The position numbers and the translations under genes are program-made. From positions 186,001-250,000 of the forward strand of contig JACKDR010000003.1 of NCBI GenBank assembly GCA_020633495.1: a DNA stretch of 64,000 nucleotides, given 5' to 3'. Shown here in pieces: positions 39,515 to 49,085 of this stretch. Under the pieces are notes generated by a model. That model was not told where the DNA came from. It did no database searches and worked only from the letters and a program-made list of their open reading frames with translations. This stretch comes from Kofleriaceae bacterium. GTDB lineage: Bacteria > Myxococcota_A > Polyangia > Haliangiales > Haliangiaceae. Every line of letters starts with the position of its first letter. Position 1 is the stretch's first letter.

Positions 39515-41521
39515 CTACTCGACCCGGGTCGTCACGAACGTCCCGAACCGGACCGTCAGCGACACCTGGTGCGGCGCGCCGTCGGGATCGACCGAGAACG
39601 TACCGGTGAGGTCGAGCTCGCCGTGGGTGCCGGCGATGCCGTAGACGCGGCGGCCGTCGGCGTCGGGCTGCCGGGTGAACGTGAACCGCCCCGGGGTCAG
39701 GCGCAGGCCGCCGTCGGTGACGACCTCGGCGGCGACCAGCGGGCGCGACGCCCCGATCTCGAGGTCGGCGAGCCGCGGCGCGTAGGCGAAGAACTCGGCG
39801 ACCGCCTGGGGCGCGATCACGGCGTCGGCGCCGACGTCGACCGCGAGGTCGCCGGTGACGACCTCGGCGCCGCGGCGGGTGACGTGGATCGTCGGCGCGT
39901 CCCCGACCGTGACGTCGAGGGTGTCGGGGGCGGCGCGGTAGGTCAGGACCACCCGCTGTGGCAGCTCGAAGACCGCCTGGCCGCGCACGATGCGGGCGCC
40001 GTCGGGCGCGGTCGACAGCCGCGCCCGCTCGCCGCCGATCACCTGGTCGCGGAACGACACGTCGTACCGCGCCTCGACCACCTTCGTGCCCTCGACCTCG
40101 AGCGCGGGCAGCCCGGCGTAGCGATCGACCGGGTGCTCGGCGGCCTCGACCGCGGCGAGCAGGTCGGCGCGCGCGTGCACGACGCCGCGCACGATCACCA
40201 CCGGCGGCGCGGCGAGCGCGCCGACGTCGACCAGCGGATCGTGATCGACCAGCAGCAGATCGGCGCGGGCGCCGGCGGCGATGACGCCGAACGCGGCGGG
40301 CGTGCCCTGCAGCTCGGCGGCCGCGGCGGTGGCGGCGTGCAGCGCCTGCGCCGGGGTCAGGCCGGCGTCGACCAGCAGCGCCAGCTCGTCGTGGACCGCG
40401 AAGCCGGGGATGACGTACGGGTTGCCGGTGTCGGTGCCGAGCGCCAGGTGGGCGCCGGCCTTCGCCAGGTCGGCGACCAGCTGGCGGCGCACGACGTTGC
40501 CGGCGCGCGCCGCCGCGAAGGTCTCGGCGGTCCAGGCCTGGAGCCGGAAGTCGTTGCGCGGCTCCCAGGCGTTGCGGACGAACGACGACACGTGCTCGAG
40601 CCCGCGGGTGCCGGCGAGCGACGCCGGATCGTCGAGGTGGGCGAGGTGATCGGTGACGACCAGCGTCGGCACGTTCCAGACCCCGGCGGCGACGGTGGCG
40701 GCGACGTCGTCGGGGCCGACGTGGCGGTCGCCGGAGAACGGCACGTAGCCGGTCAGGTGCTCGATGCTGCGCTGGCCGGCGGCGAGGACGCCGGCGAGGC
40801 CGACCGCGCGCGGCACGTGGCCGCCGACCGGCAGGTGCCGGGCCCGGGCCTCGTCGACGATCGCGGCGTAGACCTCGGCGGACAGGCCGTCGTAGACCTT
40901 GATCCAGTCGTAGCCGGCGTCGGCCTGGGCGTCGACCTCGGCGCGCGCCGCCGCGGGGGTCGTGACCACCGCGCTGCCCGGCCAGGTCGGCGGATCGCCG
41001 TCGAAGATCGGGCCCGCGGTGATCAGCGTCGGGCCGGCGAGCGAGCCGGCGGCGATCCGCGCACGCCAGTCGAGCTGGCGCGGCGAGCCGAACATGTCGC
41101 GTACGGTGGTGACCCCCTCGAGCAGGAGCAGGCCGAGGTCGCCCTCGCCCCACAGGTGGACGTGCATGTCGGCGAGGCCCGGCACCAGCCACTTGCCGTG
41201 GCCGTCGACCACCGTCGCCGCGGCGGTGTCGACGTCGGCAGCCGGCGCGATCGCGGCGATCGAGCCGTCGTGGATCAGCACGGTCGGGGTGCCGGGCAGC
41301 GCGCCGTCGCGATCCATCGGCACGACGGTGGCGCCGACGATCGCGACGTCGCCGGCGACGGCGCGGTGGGCCGGCGTCGCGGCGGGCGCGGCGTGGTCGC
41401 CGCCGCGGCGGCAGCCGGCGCCGGTGAGGCCGGTCGCGATCAGCGCCGCGACGACGGCGGCGCCGCGCCGGCGCGGCGCGCCGGGGAGGGCAGGGCGGTG
41501 AGGACGATGGGAAGCTCGCAC
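39515..41521 (-). CDS. Secreted amidohydrolase lipoprotein
   Basis: The 668-residue protein has a lipoprotein signal (GLTGAGC, Cys near residue 37). Its metal-dependent amidohydrolase TIM barrel (about 60-470) shows DMHVHLWG (HxH metal site), DWIKVYDG (bridging Lys), GGHVPRA, SIEHLTGYV and LGTDTGNPY (metal Asp). The last 180 residues form an extra beta-rich domain with no clear match. The family includes imidazolonepropionase- and prolidase-like enzymes that hydrolyse C-N bonds; the substrate is unknown. GTG at 41521 is supported by a TAGCGT hexamer seven bases upstream. It is probably anchored at the outer membrane. Confidence 0.84.
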   Translation of the reverse strand: MRASHRPHRPALPGAPRRRGAAVVAALIATGLTGAGCRRGGDHAAPAATPAHRAVAGDVAIVGATVVPMDRDGALPGTPTVLIHDGSIAAIAPAADVDTAAATVVDGHGKWLVPGLADMHVHLWGEGDLGLLLLEGVTTVRDMFGSPRQLDWRARIAAGSLAGPTLITAGPIFDGDPPTWPGSAVVTTPAAARAEVDAQADAGYDWIKVYDGLSAEVYAAIVDEARARHLPVGGHVPRAVGLAGVLAAGQRSIEHLTGYVPFSGDRHVGPDDVAATVAAGVWNVPTLVVTDHLAHLDDPASLAGTRGLEHVSSFVRNAWEPRNDFRLQAWTAETFAAARAGNVVRRQLVADLAKAGAHLALGTDTGNPYVIPGFAVHDELALLVDAGLTPAQALHAATAAAAELQGTPAAFGVIAAGARADLLLVDHDPLVDVGALAAPPVVIVRGVVHARADLLAAVEAAEHPVDRYAGLPALEVEGTKVVEARYDVSFRDQVIGGERARLSTAPDGARIVRGQAVFELPQRVVLTYRAAPDTLDVTVGDAPTIHVTRRGAEVVTGDLAVDVGADAVIAPQAVAEFFAYAPRLADLEIGASRPLVAAEVVTDGGLRLTPGRFTFTRQPDADGRRVYGIAGTHGELDLTGTFSVDPDGAPHQVSLTVRFGTFVTTRVE

Positions 41522-41528
41522 CGCGGCA

Positions 41529-41534
41529 ACGCTA
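41529..41534 (-). promoter_or_regulatory. -10-like element TAGCGT before the amidohydrolase gene
   Basis: On the minus strand TAGCGT ends seven bases before the GTG at 41521, with no ribosome site. It lies in the 63-base gap after the kinase gene, so the amidohydrolase may have its own transcript. Confidence 0.35.
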
Positions 41535-41584
41535 GCAGGCCGCCGGCGCCGGCGCCGCGACCTGCCGGCCGTTGCCGGTCGCGG

Positions 41585-44500
41585 TCACGCCCCCAGCGGC
41601 CACGCGGTCCGGACCATGTCGGGCGCGACCGCGTTGATGCCGGCGCGCAGCCGCGCGATCGAGGGCCGCTGGTCGGCGCGTCGCGCCAGCGCCGCGGTCA
41701 AGAGCTCCGCCACCGGCGTCGGACCCAGGGTCTCCTGGGCCAGCAGCGCGGCGCCGCCACCGACGTGGGTGGCGAGGACGTGCTTGAGGGTGTCGCCGGC
41801 GACCAGGACCTGGCCGGTGAGGATCTCGAAGGTCAGGCAGGCGAACGCGTAGACGTCGGCGGCGAACGGCTCGGCGCCGTTGCGGCCGCTCCACACCTCG
41901 GGCGCGCCGTAGTGCGGGCTGCCGCAGCCGGGGCGGACCCGGCGCCCGGCCAGGCCGAAGTCGACCAGCACCGGGGCCAGGGCGCCGGTGTCCTCGCCGC
42001 GGAGGATCACGTTGGCGGGCTTGAGGTCGAGGTGGGCGACCCGCGCCGCGTGCATGGTCTCGAGGCCGCCGGCGATGCCGTCGATCAGGCGCAGCGCGCC
42101 GCGCATGTCGAGGCCGCCGACCTCGAGGACCTGCTCGAGGGTGCGGCCGGGCACCAGCTCCATCACCAGGATCGGCTTGGGCTTGGCGCCGGCGTCGAAG
42201 GTCACGAAGCCGGCCAGGTTGGCGTGGCGCGGCAGCGACAGCAGCGCGCCGGCCTCCTCGCGGAACATGGCCTCGAACTCCTGCGCCGACAGGTTGCGGG
42301 CGGCGCCGCCGTCGTAGTCGGGGACCTTGAGCGCGACCTGCTCGGCGGCGGGATCGTGGCGCTCCTCGGCGCGACAGGCGACGAAGACCGAGCCGCCGGC
42401 GCCCTTGCCGAGCGGGCGCACGACGTGGAAGCCGCCGATCGAGCGCGACGCCGGCAGCCACGACGGCAGGCCGTGATCGGTCAGCGTCGCGCGCGCCGCG
42501 ACGAGCTCCTCGGACGGCGTCGCCACCGCCGGCGGCGCCTCGACCGGCAGCTGGGTCAGGCGCGCCAGCGCGACCCCGAGCAGCCGCGCCACCAGCGGGA
42601 TCTGGTCGTCGCCGGCGGCGACCGCCGCGACCGCCGCGTCGCCGGCGAGGTCGACCTCGCCGCCGCGGCGCAGCCGCTCGAGCGTCAGCCCGACCCCGCG
42701 GATCGCCGCCGGGCTGGTCGGCGCGGTCACCGGCAGGCCGAGGCGGCGACGGGCGCCGACCACCAGATCGGCGAGGACGGCGCACGCGCCCTCGAGCTCG
42801 TCGAACAGGAACCCGGGGACGTCGCGCTGGCCGCGGGCGCGGACCACGCCGTCGAGCGCGCGCACCAGGCGGGCCAGGCTGGCGCGCAGCGCGTCGGTGC
42901 GCGGCGACGACGTCGCGCCCAGCGCCCCGGTCAGCTCGCCGGCCGCGGCGATCGCCGCGATCGCGGCGCGGTGGTCGTCGGGGTCGGCGGCGCGCGCGGT
43001 GGCCTGCATCGCCGCGGCGTAGGCGTCGAGGACGGCGCGGACCTCGGGCACCATCGACGCCTCGCGCGCGACCACGAGCTCGTCGTCGGGATCCATCGCG
43101 GTGGTCCACCCGGCGAGCAGGTCCGACAGCTCGAGCTGCTCGTCGCGCAGCAGCGCGTCGAAGGCGCGGGTCAGCGCCGCCCACACCGCGCGACGCAGCG
43201 GCGACGCGTCGAGGCGGGCCCGCGGCAGCAGCGCCCGGACGACCCGCATCCGGCGCTCGCGCAGCGCGCCGGCGTCGTCGACCGGGGCGTCGGCGTCGAT
43301 GACGCGGACCAGGGCGCGGAGCTGGGCCAGGCGCAGGCCGCGGTGCGCGACCCGGCCGACCTGGGTGTCGCGCTCGCGCGCGATCAGCGCGGCCTCGAGC
43401 CGGCTCTCCAGCTCGGCGAGCACGACCGCGTCGCTCTTGCCGCGCGCGATCTCGTCGCCGTGGGACAGCAGCGCGATCACCGCGCCGTCGGACAGCAGCT
43501 CCTGATCGAGCTCGCGCAGGGTGCGGAAGGCGTGGCGGCGATCGACCGGGTCGTCGCCGTCGAGCCGCTCCAGGAACTCGACCGCCTCGGCGACGACGTC
43601 GGCGGCGGCGCGCGCGGCGCGCATGGCCTCGGCGATCCGGCCGGCGTGCAGGGTCCGGCGCGCCTCGTCGGCGTGGGCCGCCAGCGAGCCGCCGACCGCG
43701 GCGCTGCCGCCGGTCAGCTCGGCGGCCAGCGCCGCCAGCAGCGCGGTGTGGCCGTCGTCGCCGACCTCGCCGGGCCGCGGCCGATCGGCGGCGCGCGCCC
43801 GATCGAGCCAGGCGATCGCGGCGTCGACCGCGCGCGGCGCGTCGGCGCCCATCTCGCGGCGCAGGTCGGCGAGCGCCTCGACGCCGTCGAGGCCGCCGCG
43901 CTCGACCGCGCGGGCGGCGAGCTGGTCGGCGACGTCGGGCTCGACGACGAACGCGCCGCCGAGGCCGGCGACCACGGCGCGCGCGACGCCGGGATCGCGG
44001 TCGAGCAGGGAACCGTCGAGCAGCGCGACGCAGCGACCCGCGACCTCGGAGTCGTGCTCGAGCTGGGCGGCGAGCGAGGCGGCGCCGCGCCGCCACCAGG
44101 TCGGGTTGCCGCCGTCGGCGAGGTCGCGCGTGATCTCCTCGGCGAGCGGCGGCTCGGCCTCGGCGAGCAGGCCGCGCGCGACCGCGGCGTGGCGCCACAC
44201 CAGCGACTCGCGATCCGACAGCAGCCGGACCCAGGTGTCGCGCACCGAGGGGCGTCGCAGCAGCGCCAGGCCGCCGTCGTCGCCGATGCGGAAGCGGCGG
44301 GTCGCGTCGCGCGCGGCGCGCTCGAGGATGCGCGCCGCCATCCGCCGCGACGGCAGCGACCCGGTCGACGGCTCGGTCAGCCAGCTGCGCTCGAGATCCG
44401 CGCTGCCCAGCAGCGCCAGCGCCAGGCCGTCGGCGGCGGTGCCGTCGGCCAGCGGCGACGCCAGCGCCACCGCGATCCGCGCCGGGGTCAGCGCGCCCGG

Positions 44501-44887
44501 CAGCGGCCGCCGCGACGCCAGCGCCAGCGACGTCGCCAGGCCGATGAAGGTGTCGCCGTCGCCGGTGCCGAGCTGTTCGAGGACGCGGCGGCCCAGCTCG
44601 CGGCGCTCGGGCCCCGACGGCAGGCCGCTGGCCAGCTCGAAGGTGGCGAGCGCGGCGGCGGCGGGGGCCAGGAACGTCATGTCGGCGAGCAGGCCCTCGG
44701 CGAGCGCGACCCGCACCGCCTCGAGCAGCGCCTGCGGATCGAGGCCCTCGAGCGGCGCGGCGTGGCGCTCGGCGGTGACCGCGGCGAGCGCGGCCATCCC
44801 TTGCCGCCAGGCCCGACGCCGCTCGTCGGCGTCCGCGAAGGTGGTCAGCTCGGCGAGGGCAGCGACGTACGCGCGACCGGTCCCCAT
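41585..44887 (-). CDS. Large Ser/Thr protein kinase with N-terminal helical repeats
   Basis: The 1,100-residue protein begins with about 810 residues of Ala/Leu/Arg-rich helices that look like HEAT or armadillo-type repeats and ends with an eukaryotic-type kinase domain (about 815-1090). Kinase motifs are the P-loop LGKGAGGSVFVA, VALKVPD (ATP-site Lys), HLDLKPANVIL (catalytic loop, HLD for HRD), VDFGLAG (DFG) and GSPHYGAPEVW (APE). Most bacterial kinases of this type place the kinase first and the sensor after it, so this order is unusual. No membrane segment is seen. It probably acts in the cytoplasm and could signal to FHA proteins. Confidence 0.87.
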   Translation of the reverse strand: MGTGRAYVAALAELTTFADADERRRAWRQGMAALAAVTAERHAAPLEGLDPQALLEAVRVALAEGLLADMTFLAPAAAALATFELASGLPSGPERRELGRRVLEQLGTGDGDTFIGLATSLALASRRPLPGALTPARIAVALASPLADGTAADGLALALLGSADLERSWLTEPSTGSLPSRRMAARILERAARDATRRFRIGDDGGLALLRRPSVRDTWVRLLSDRESLVWRHAAVARGLLAEAEPPLAEEITRDLADGGNPTWWRRGAASLAAQLEHDSEVAGRCVALLDGSLLDRDPGVARAVVAGLGGAFVVEPDVADQLAARAVERGGLDGVEALADLRREMGADAPRAVDAAIAWLDRARAADRPRPGEVGDDGHTALLAALAAELTGGSAAVGGSLAAHADEARRTLHAGRIAEAMRAARAAADVVAEAVEFLERLDGDDPVDRRHAFRTLRELDQELLSDGAVIALLSHGDEIARGKSDAVVLAELESRLEAALIARERDTQVGRVAHRGLRLAQLRALVRVIDADAPVDDAGALRERRMRVVRALLPRARLDASPLRRAVWAALTRAFDALLRDEQLELSDLLAGWTTAMDPDDELVVAREASMVPEVRAVLDAYAAAMQATARAADPDDHRAAIAAIAAAGELTGALGATSSPRTDALRASLARLVRALDGVVRARGQRDVPGFLFDELEGACAVLADLVVGARRRLGLPVTAPTSPAAIRGVGLTLERLRRGGEVDLAGDAAVAAVAAGDDQIPLVARLLGVALARLTQLPVEAPPAVATPSEELVAARATLTDHGLPSWLPASRSIGGFHVVRPLGKGAGGSVFVACRAEERHDPAAEQVALKVPDYDGGAARNLSAQEFEAMFREEAGALLSLPRHANLAGFVTFDAGAKPKPILVMELVPGRTLEQVLEVGGLDMRGALRLIDGIAGGLETMHAARVAHLDLKPANVILRGEDTGALAPVLVDFGLAGRRVRPGCGSPHYGAPEVWSGRNGAEPFAADVYAFACLTFEILTGQVLVAGDTLKHVLATHVGGGAALLAQETLGPTPVAELLTAALARRADQRPSIARLRAGINAVAPDMVRTAWPLGA

Positions 44888-44897
44888 TCGGCCTGTG

Positions 44898-44903
44898 ATG
44901 ATA
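44898..44903 (-). promoter_or_regulatory. -10-like element TATCAT before the kinase gene
   Basis: On the minus strand TATCAT ends ten bases before the ATG at 44887. The expected transcript start would be within about four bases of the start codon. No ribosome site is seen. Confidence 0.42.
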
Positions 44904-44981
44904 TCCCGTCCGCGCGGCGCGCGCCCGCGCCGCCGGGCGTCACCTGTTGCGCCCCGGGGCCGGGGCGCCGATGCTCCGGCC

Positions 44982-45689
44982 ATGAAGCTGGTCACCCTCG
45001 GCGACCTCCGGGCCCGCGTCGTGCCCGCCGGGCGCCCCGATCCGCGCCTGGTCGTGGTCCTGCTCCACGGCTTCGGCGCGCCCGGTGACGACCTGGTGTC
45101 GCTGGCGGAGTGGATCGACGTGCCCGGGGTGGCCTGGGTGTTCCCCGAGGCGCCGCTCGAGCTGGGCGGCCTGTACGGCGACGCCCGCGCCTGGTGGATG
45201 CTCGACCTCGAGCGCATCGAGCGCGACCTGGCGCGGCGCAGCCCCAGCGACCGCTCGACCGAGGTGCCCGAGGGCATGGCGCCGGCCCGGGCCCGGATCG
45301 TCGCGCTGCTCGACGCGGTGCGGACCGAGCTCGGCGTGCCCGACGACCGCGTCGTCCTGGGCGGCTTCTCGCAGGGCGCGATGCTGGCGATCGACGTCGT
45401 CCTGCACACGACCCGCGCCTTCGCGGGGGCCGCGCTGCTGTCGGGCACGCTGCTGGCGCGCCAGGACTGGGAGCCGCGGATGGCGGCGCGCGCCGGCCTG
45501 CGGGTCCTGCAGTCGCACGGCACCCTCGACGGCCTGCTGCCGTACGCCGCCGCCGAGACCCTGCGCGACCTGCTGGTCGCGGCCGGCTGGCGGCTCGACT
45601 GGATCCCGTTCGACGGCGGCCACGAGCTGCCGCCGCCGCTGCTCGGCGAGCTGGGCGAGTTCCTCGCCGGGCTGATCCCGCCGACGTAG
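44982..45689 (+). CDS. Alpha/beta hydrolase, carboxylesterase/phospholipase type
   Basis: The 235-residue protein has the serine-hydrolase nucleophile motif GFSQGA (about 128-133), an oxyanion region LLHGFGAPGDD near residue 30, an Asp in SHGTLDGLLPY and the catalytic His in DGGHELPPPL near the end. This is the layout of the YpfH/carboxylesterase 2 family, which cleaves short acyl or lysophospholipid esters. There is no signal peptide. It is divergent from the kinase gene and convergent with the copper-protein gene (15 bases). Confidence 0.86.
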   Translation: MKLVTLGDLRARVVPAGRPDPRLVVVLLHGFGAPGDDLVSLAEWIDVPGVAWVFPEAPLELGGLYGDARAWWMLDLERIERDLARRSPSDRSTEVPEGMAPARARIVALLDAVRTELGVPDDRVVLGGFSQGAMLAIDVVLHTTRAFAGAALLSGTLLARQDWEPRMAARAGLRVLQSHGTLDGLLPYAAAETLRDLLVAAGWRLDWIPFDGGHELPPPLLGELGEFLAGLIPPT

Positions 45690-45704
45690 GCGCGGCGCCG
45701 GCGG

Positions 45705-46766
45705 CTACAGCTGGCCGATGTACTCCTGGATCAGCGCGCAGAGCACGGCGTCGTCGGGGCAGCACAGGTCGATGGGGTTGGCCGTGTACATCTCGCTGTG
45801 CATGCAGACCTTGCTGCCCTGGCTCGGGTAGTAGTAGGCCCAGAAGAAGCACATCTCGTCGTTGGCCGACTCGCCGAAGCCCACGGTGTGGCCCGAGTCG
45901 TTGACCCAGTCGCACGAGAACCGGAAGCCGCCGCCGGCGGGGACGGTGACCGGCGGGTCGTGGAAGGTGGTCTCGGGCTCGTTCCAGTTGAACGGATCGG
46001 GCGCGTAGATCGAGCTGCCGGGGCCGGTCCCGTCGGCGACGGTCTCGACCCGCACGTCGGTGCCGAGCGCGTGGGTGTGGCCGGTGATCGCGAAGATGTT
46101 GACGTCGGCCAGGGTCGCCGGCATCGGGAAGTAGGTCGGGCCCAGGGTCTGGGTCACGCCGGCCTGGGGCGGCAGCTGGATGTCGGGGTTGCCGATGAAC
46201 AGGAAGTCGGCGTCCTGCTGGAAGTCGGCGTCGGCCATGACGTGGACCTCGCTGGTCGCCTCGACCGAGATCGTCTCGGTCGGCGAGGTGTTGATGAAGT
46301 GCATCTCGAGCCGGACCATCTGGTTGGCGGCGAGGCTGAACGCGACGCCGGGCGGCAGCTCGAGGGTCTCGTCGGAGCGCTGCGTGATCATCAGCGGCGC
46401 GCCCTTGGTGGGATCGAGGGTGTCGACGAACGGGAAGCACGGGGTCGGGGTCGGATCCTCGACGCCGTCGGCCAGGCGGTAGACGATGAAGTGGTGCGAG
46501 CCGGGGCTCAGCGTGTTGTGGATCTCGTGGACCTTGATCGGGAAGTCGTTGCCGAGGCGCAGGGTCACGCAGCGCGTGTCCTCCTCGCCGGGCGCGACCT
46601 CGACCGGGCCCCAGTGCAGCGTGTAGGTCTGGCCGCCCGGGTTGCCGTCGATCGACGCGTCGGGGGGCGTGGCGTCGCCGCCGCCGCAGGCGGTCGACAG
46701 CGACAGGGTCAGCAGGAGCGTGACGGGAGCGAGGGCGGCGGCCGCCGCCATGCCGATACGGCGCAT
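45705..46766 (-). CDS. Copper type II ascorbate-dependent monooxygenase-like lipoprotein
   Basis: The 353-residue lipoprotein (lipobox STAC, Cys27) contains all six copper ligands of the PHM/DBH fold: H91-H92 (SPGSHHFIVY), H156 (LEMHFIN), H230 and H232 (GHTHALG), and M305 (NDEMCFF). H92 and H156 are 64 apart, the same as H108 and H172 in rat PHM, and the other spacings are within four residues. Known members hydroxylate peptidylglycine or dopamine using O2; the bacterial substrate is unknown. GGAGG precedes the ATG at 46766 and GATACT upstream may be the -10. A Cys-rich C terminus may add disulfides. Confidence 0.82.
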   Translation of the reverse strand: MRRIGMAAAAALAPVTLLLTLSLSTACGGGDATPPDASIDGNPGGQTYTLHWGPVEVAPGEEDTRCVTLRLGNDFPIKVHEIHNTLSPGSHHFIVYRLADGVEDPTPTPCFPFVDTLDPTKGAPLMITQRSDETLELPPGVAFSLAANQMVRLEMHFINTSPTETISVEATSEVHVMADADFQQDADFLFIGNPDIQLPPQAGVTQTLGPTYFPMPATLADVNIFAITGHTHALGTDVRVETVADGTGPGSSIYAPDPFNWNEPETTFHDPPVTVPAGGGFRFSCDWVNDSGHTVGFGESANDEMCFFWAYYYPSQGSKVCMHSEMYTANPIDLCCPDDAVLCALIQEYIGQL

Positions 46767-46854
46767 GGATCCTCCGGGGTGGCGGCGCGCAGTATCACCT
46801 GGCGCGCCCGGGCCCGGGAAGCTCAATCGGCGCGGTCGGGGCGGGCGCCGCGGC

Positions 46855-47856
46855 CTACGGCGAGACCCGCTCGACCTCGTAGCCGTCCTTGCGCAGCAGG
46901 TCGACGACGCTGCCGTCGCCGATCAGGTGCATCGCGCCGACCGCGACGAACGCGTCGCCCTCGGCGATCAGCTTCTCGATCTCGGGGATCCACGACCGGT
47001 TGCGGCCCAGCAGCATCTCCTCGTTCATCTGGTCGTACTCGGCGTCGGTGCGGCCGGTCTTGCGCCAGCCGTCGCGGTCGTCGCTGAGCTTGGCGATCGC
47101 CGCCTCGTCGCCCGAGGTGTAGGCGGCGAGCAGCTCCATCGACTTCTGCTCGAGCTGGTCGGCCTCGGCGAGGATGCCGTGGAGCATCCGCTTGTCGAAC
47201 CACTTGTCGAGGATCGCCACCTGCAGCGACGCCTCCTCCAGGTACACCATCTTCTTGTCGGACTTCTTGGCCTCGAGGACGAAGGCCAGGTCCATGGGCT
47301 GGGTCTGCGGCAGGTACTTGACCTGCAGCACCACGCCGGCGCTGGCCGCGGTCATCGGCTGCATGCTGTCGGCCAGGGTCTCGCCCATGACCGAGACCAG
47401 CTTGGCCCAGTCCTCGGGGCCCAGCTCCTGCTCGAGGGTCGAGCCGTCCTGGCGGGTGCCGATCTGCAAGAGCGACGGATCGAGGATGTCGATCTCGACG
47501 GCGAGCGTCTTGGCGGCGCGGAACGCGTCCCACACCACCGCGGGCAGCCGGGTCGGATCGATGCCCATGTGGAAGGTGCCGAGGAGATGGATCTCCTTGC
47601 CGTCCTTCTTCGCGACCCAGAACAGCGGGTGGGTCAGCGGGGCCTTGAGGTCGACCACCGGCACGTCGCCGGGCTTTTCGACCGGCTTGTCCGGCGTCGC
47701 GGCGGTGCCGGTGCCGGTGCCGGTGCCCGAGCCGGCGGCGACGCTGCCGCTGCCGGGCTGGTCCTTGGCGGCCTCCTTGTTGCTCTTGCAGGCGCCGGCG
47801 GCCACCAGCGTGGACAGCAGCGCGGCCAGGATCACCACCCGTGACGTCGATCGCAT
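46855..47856 (-). CDS. TraB/GumN-family lipoprotein
   Basis: The 333-residue protein has a lipobox (VAAGAC, Cys23), a Gly/Thr-rich linker and the TraB/GumN/PrgY domain with GTFHMG near residue 93 and AVGAMHLIGDGSVVDLL near the C terminus; the Gly-His pairs form the family's likely metal site. Members related to Tiki proteases are thought to be metalloproteases. It should lie on a membrane facing the periplasm. TAAACA lies six bases before its ATG, and it is divergent from the next gene. Confidence 0.85.
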   Translation of the reverse strand: MRSTSRVVILAALLSTLVAAGACKSNKEAAKDQPGSGSVAAGSGTGTGTGTAATPDKPVEKPGDVPVVDLKAPLTHPLFWVAKKDGKEIHLLGTFHMGIDPTRLPAVVWDAFRAAKTLAVEIDILDPSLLQIGTRQDGSTLEQELGPEDWAKLVSVMGETLADSMQPMTAASAGVVLQVKYLPQTQPMDLAFVLEAKKSDKKMVYLEEASLQVAILDKWFDKRMLHGILAEADQLEQKSMELLAAYTSGDEAAIAKLSDDRDGWRKTGRTDAEYDQMNEEMLLGRNRSWIPEIEKLIAEGDAFVAVGAMHLIGDGSVVDLLRKDGYEVERVSP

Positions 47857-47862
47857 GGCGCC

Positions 47863-47868
47863 TGTTTA
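47863..47868 (-). promoter_or_regulatory. -10-like element TAAACA before the TraB/GumN gene
   Basis: On the minus strand TAAACA ends six bases before the ATG at 47856. There is no Shine-Dalgarno sequence. A leaderless start is inferred. Confidence 0.38.
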
Positions 47869-47904
47869 GCAGAAACCGGCGGCGAAGGTCGGTGTCGAAG
47901 CGGC

Positions 47905-49078
47905 ATGCGAGACCCAGCGATCGGGGCCGCCGCGGTCGCGGCGGTGGCGAGCGCCCTCGGCTGTGGCGCGCGCCGGCCCCGGCGTCGCCGCCGGTGGCGC
48001 CTGGTCGCGGCGCCGCTGGCGGCCCCTGGCCCCGGCCGCGCTGGCGCCCGGAGCCCCGGCCACCGGGCTCGCGCTCGAGGTCGTGCCGGCGCCGGCGCCG
48101 GCGGTGCTGGTGGCCGCGGCGCCACCGCCGCCGGTCGACGCCCTGGCCCGGGCCGGCACGCTGCACCTGCTGGTGCCCGGCGCCGACGGCGTCGCGCGCT
48201 GCGAGGCGTGGGCGGTCGAGCCCGACGCCGCGACGGCCGGCGCCGGTCGCCTGGTGCTGCGGTGGCAGACCGGCGCCGCCTCCAGCGAGCTGTCGTACGC
48301 CAACTACGCCACCGCCGGCGCCCGGCTGGTGCTGTCGAGCCCGTTCCGCAAGACCACCACCGGCCGCGGCGACGACGCCGAGGGCGACGGCGAGGCCTCG
48401 ACGTGCGAGGTCGAGCGCACCGTGCGCGCGGTCGGGCACCACCTCGAGGTCGACGGCGCCTGGTGGTTCGACGACGCCGCCGGCTGCGAGGCGGCGCGGG
48501 CCGCGCACGCGCCGGTCGCGACCGACCTGTCGGCGTGCGAGGTCGGGCGCGCCGCCGTCGCCGACGCCGTGGTCGCGCGGGGCCGCGCCCGGCTGGCCCG
48601 CCTGCTGCGGCGCGGCGGCGCGCTATGGGCGATCGCCGAGGCCACCGACGGCACGCTCGCCTGCGACGCGGTGACCGTGACCGGCGGCGACGTCGCGGGC
48701 GGCGTCCACCGGGCCTCGGTCAGCCGCGCGACCCGCCGCGACGACGGCGCGCCCGGCACCGAGGGCTGGGACCTGGAGTGGGACGGCGCCGCCCGGGTCA
48801 CCGTGCTCGGCCCCGGCTGGGAGTGGCGCGAGCCCGACGGCAGCGTCACCACCGGCGGCCTCGGCTGCATGGAGGAGGCGACGCTGACGATCGTCGCCGC
48901 CGACGCGTTCGACCTCGGCGACCGGTGGTACCTCGACCGCGCCGCGTGTCGGCGCGCGGTCGCCGTCGCGCGGACCCGGCGTGGCTGGCTGCCGCCGGTG
49001 GCCGACGACGCCGCCGAGGCCGACGACGCCGACGACGCCGCGGTCGCGACGCTGGCGCCGGCGATGCCGGGCTGCTGA
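47905..49078 (+). pseudogene. Lipoprotein of unknown function with an apparent frameshift
   Basis: The ATG at 47905 starts a clear lipoprotein signal (AAVASALGC, Cys20), but that frame soon turns into Arg/Pro-rich noise. From about 47966 the next frame continues naturally to 49078 as a protein with two Cys-rich beta regions (CEVERTVRAVGHHLEVDG; WYLDRAACRR). The switch lies in the run GCGCGCGCC at 47966-47974, so a small indel would rejoin them into about 390 residues. No family is recognised. The secreted, disulfide-bearing make-up suggests an envelope protein. It is divergent from the TraB/GumN gene. Confidence 0.62.
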
Positions 49079-49085
49079 GCGCCGG

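Noticed and set aside
39569..45088. A 1,839-residue plus-strand open frame
   Set aside because: It lies antisense to the amidohydrolase and kinase genes, has an Arg/Gly/Ala-biased composition without any domain motif, and is an artefact of very high GC. The minus-strand genes have full motif sets.
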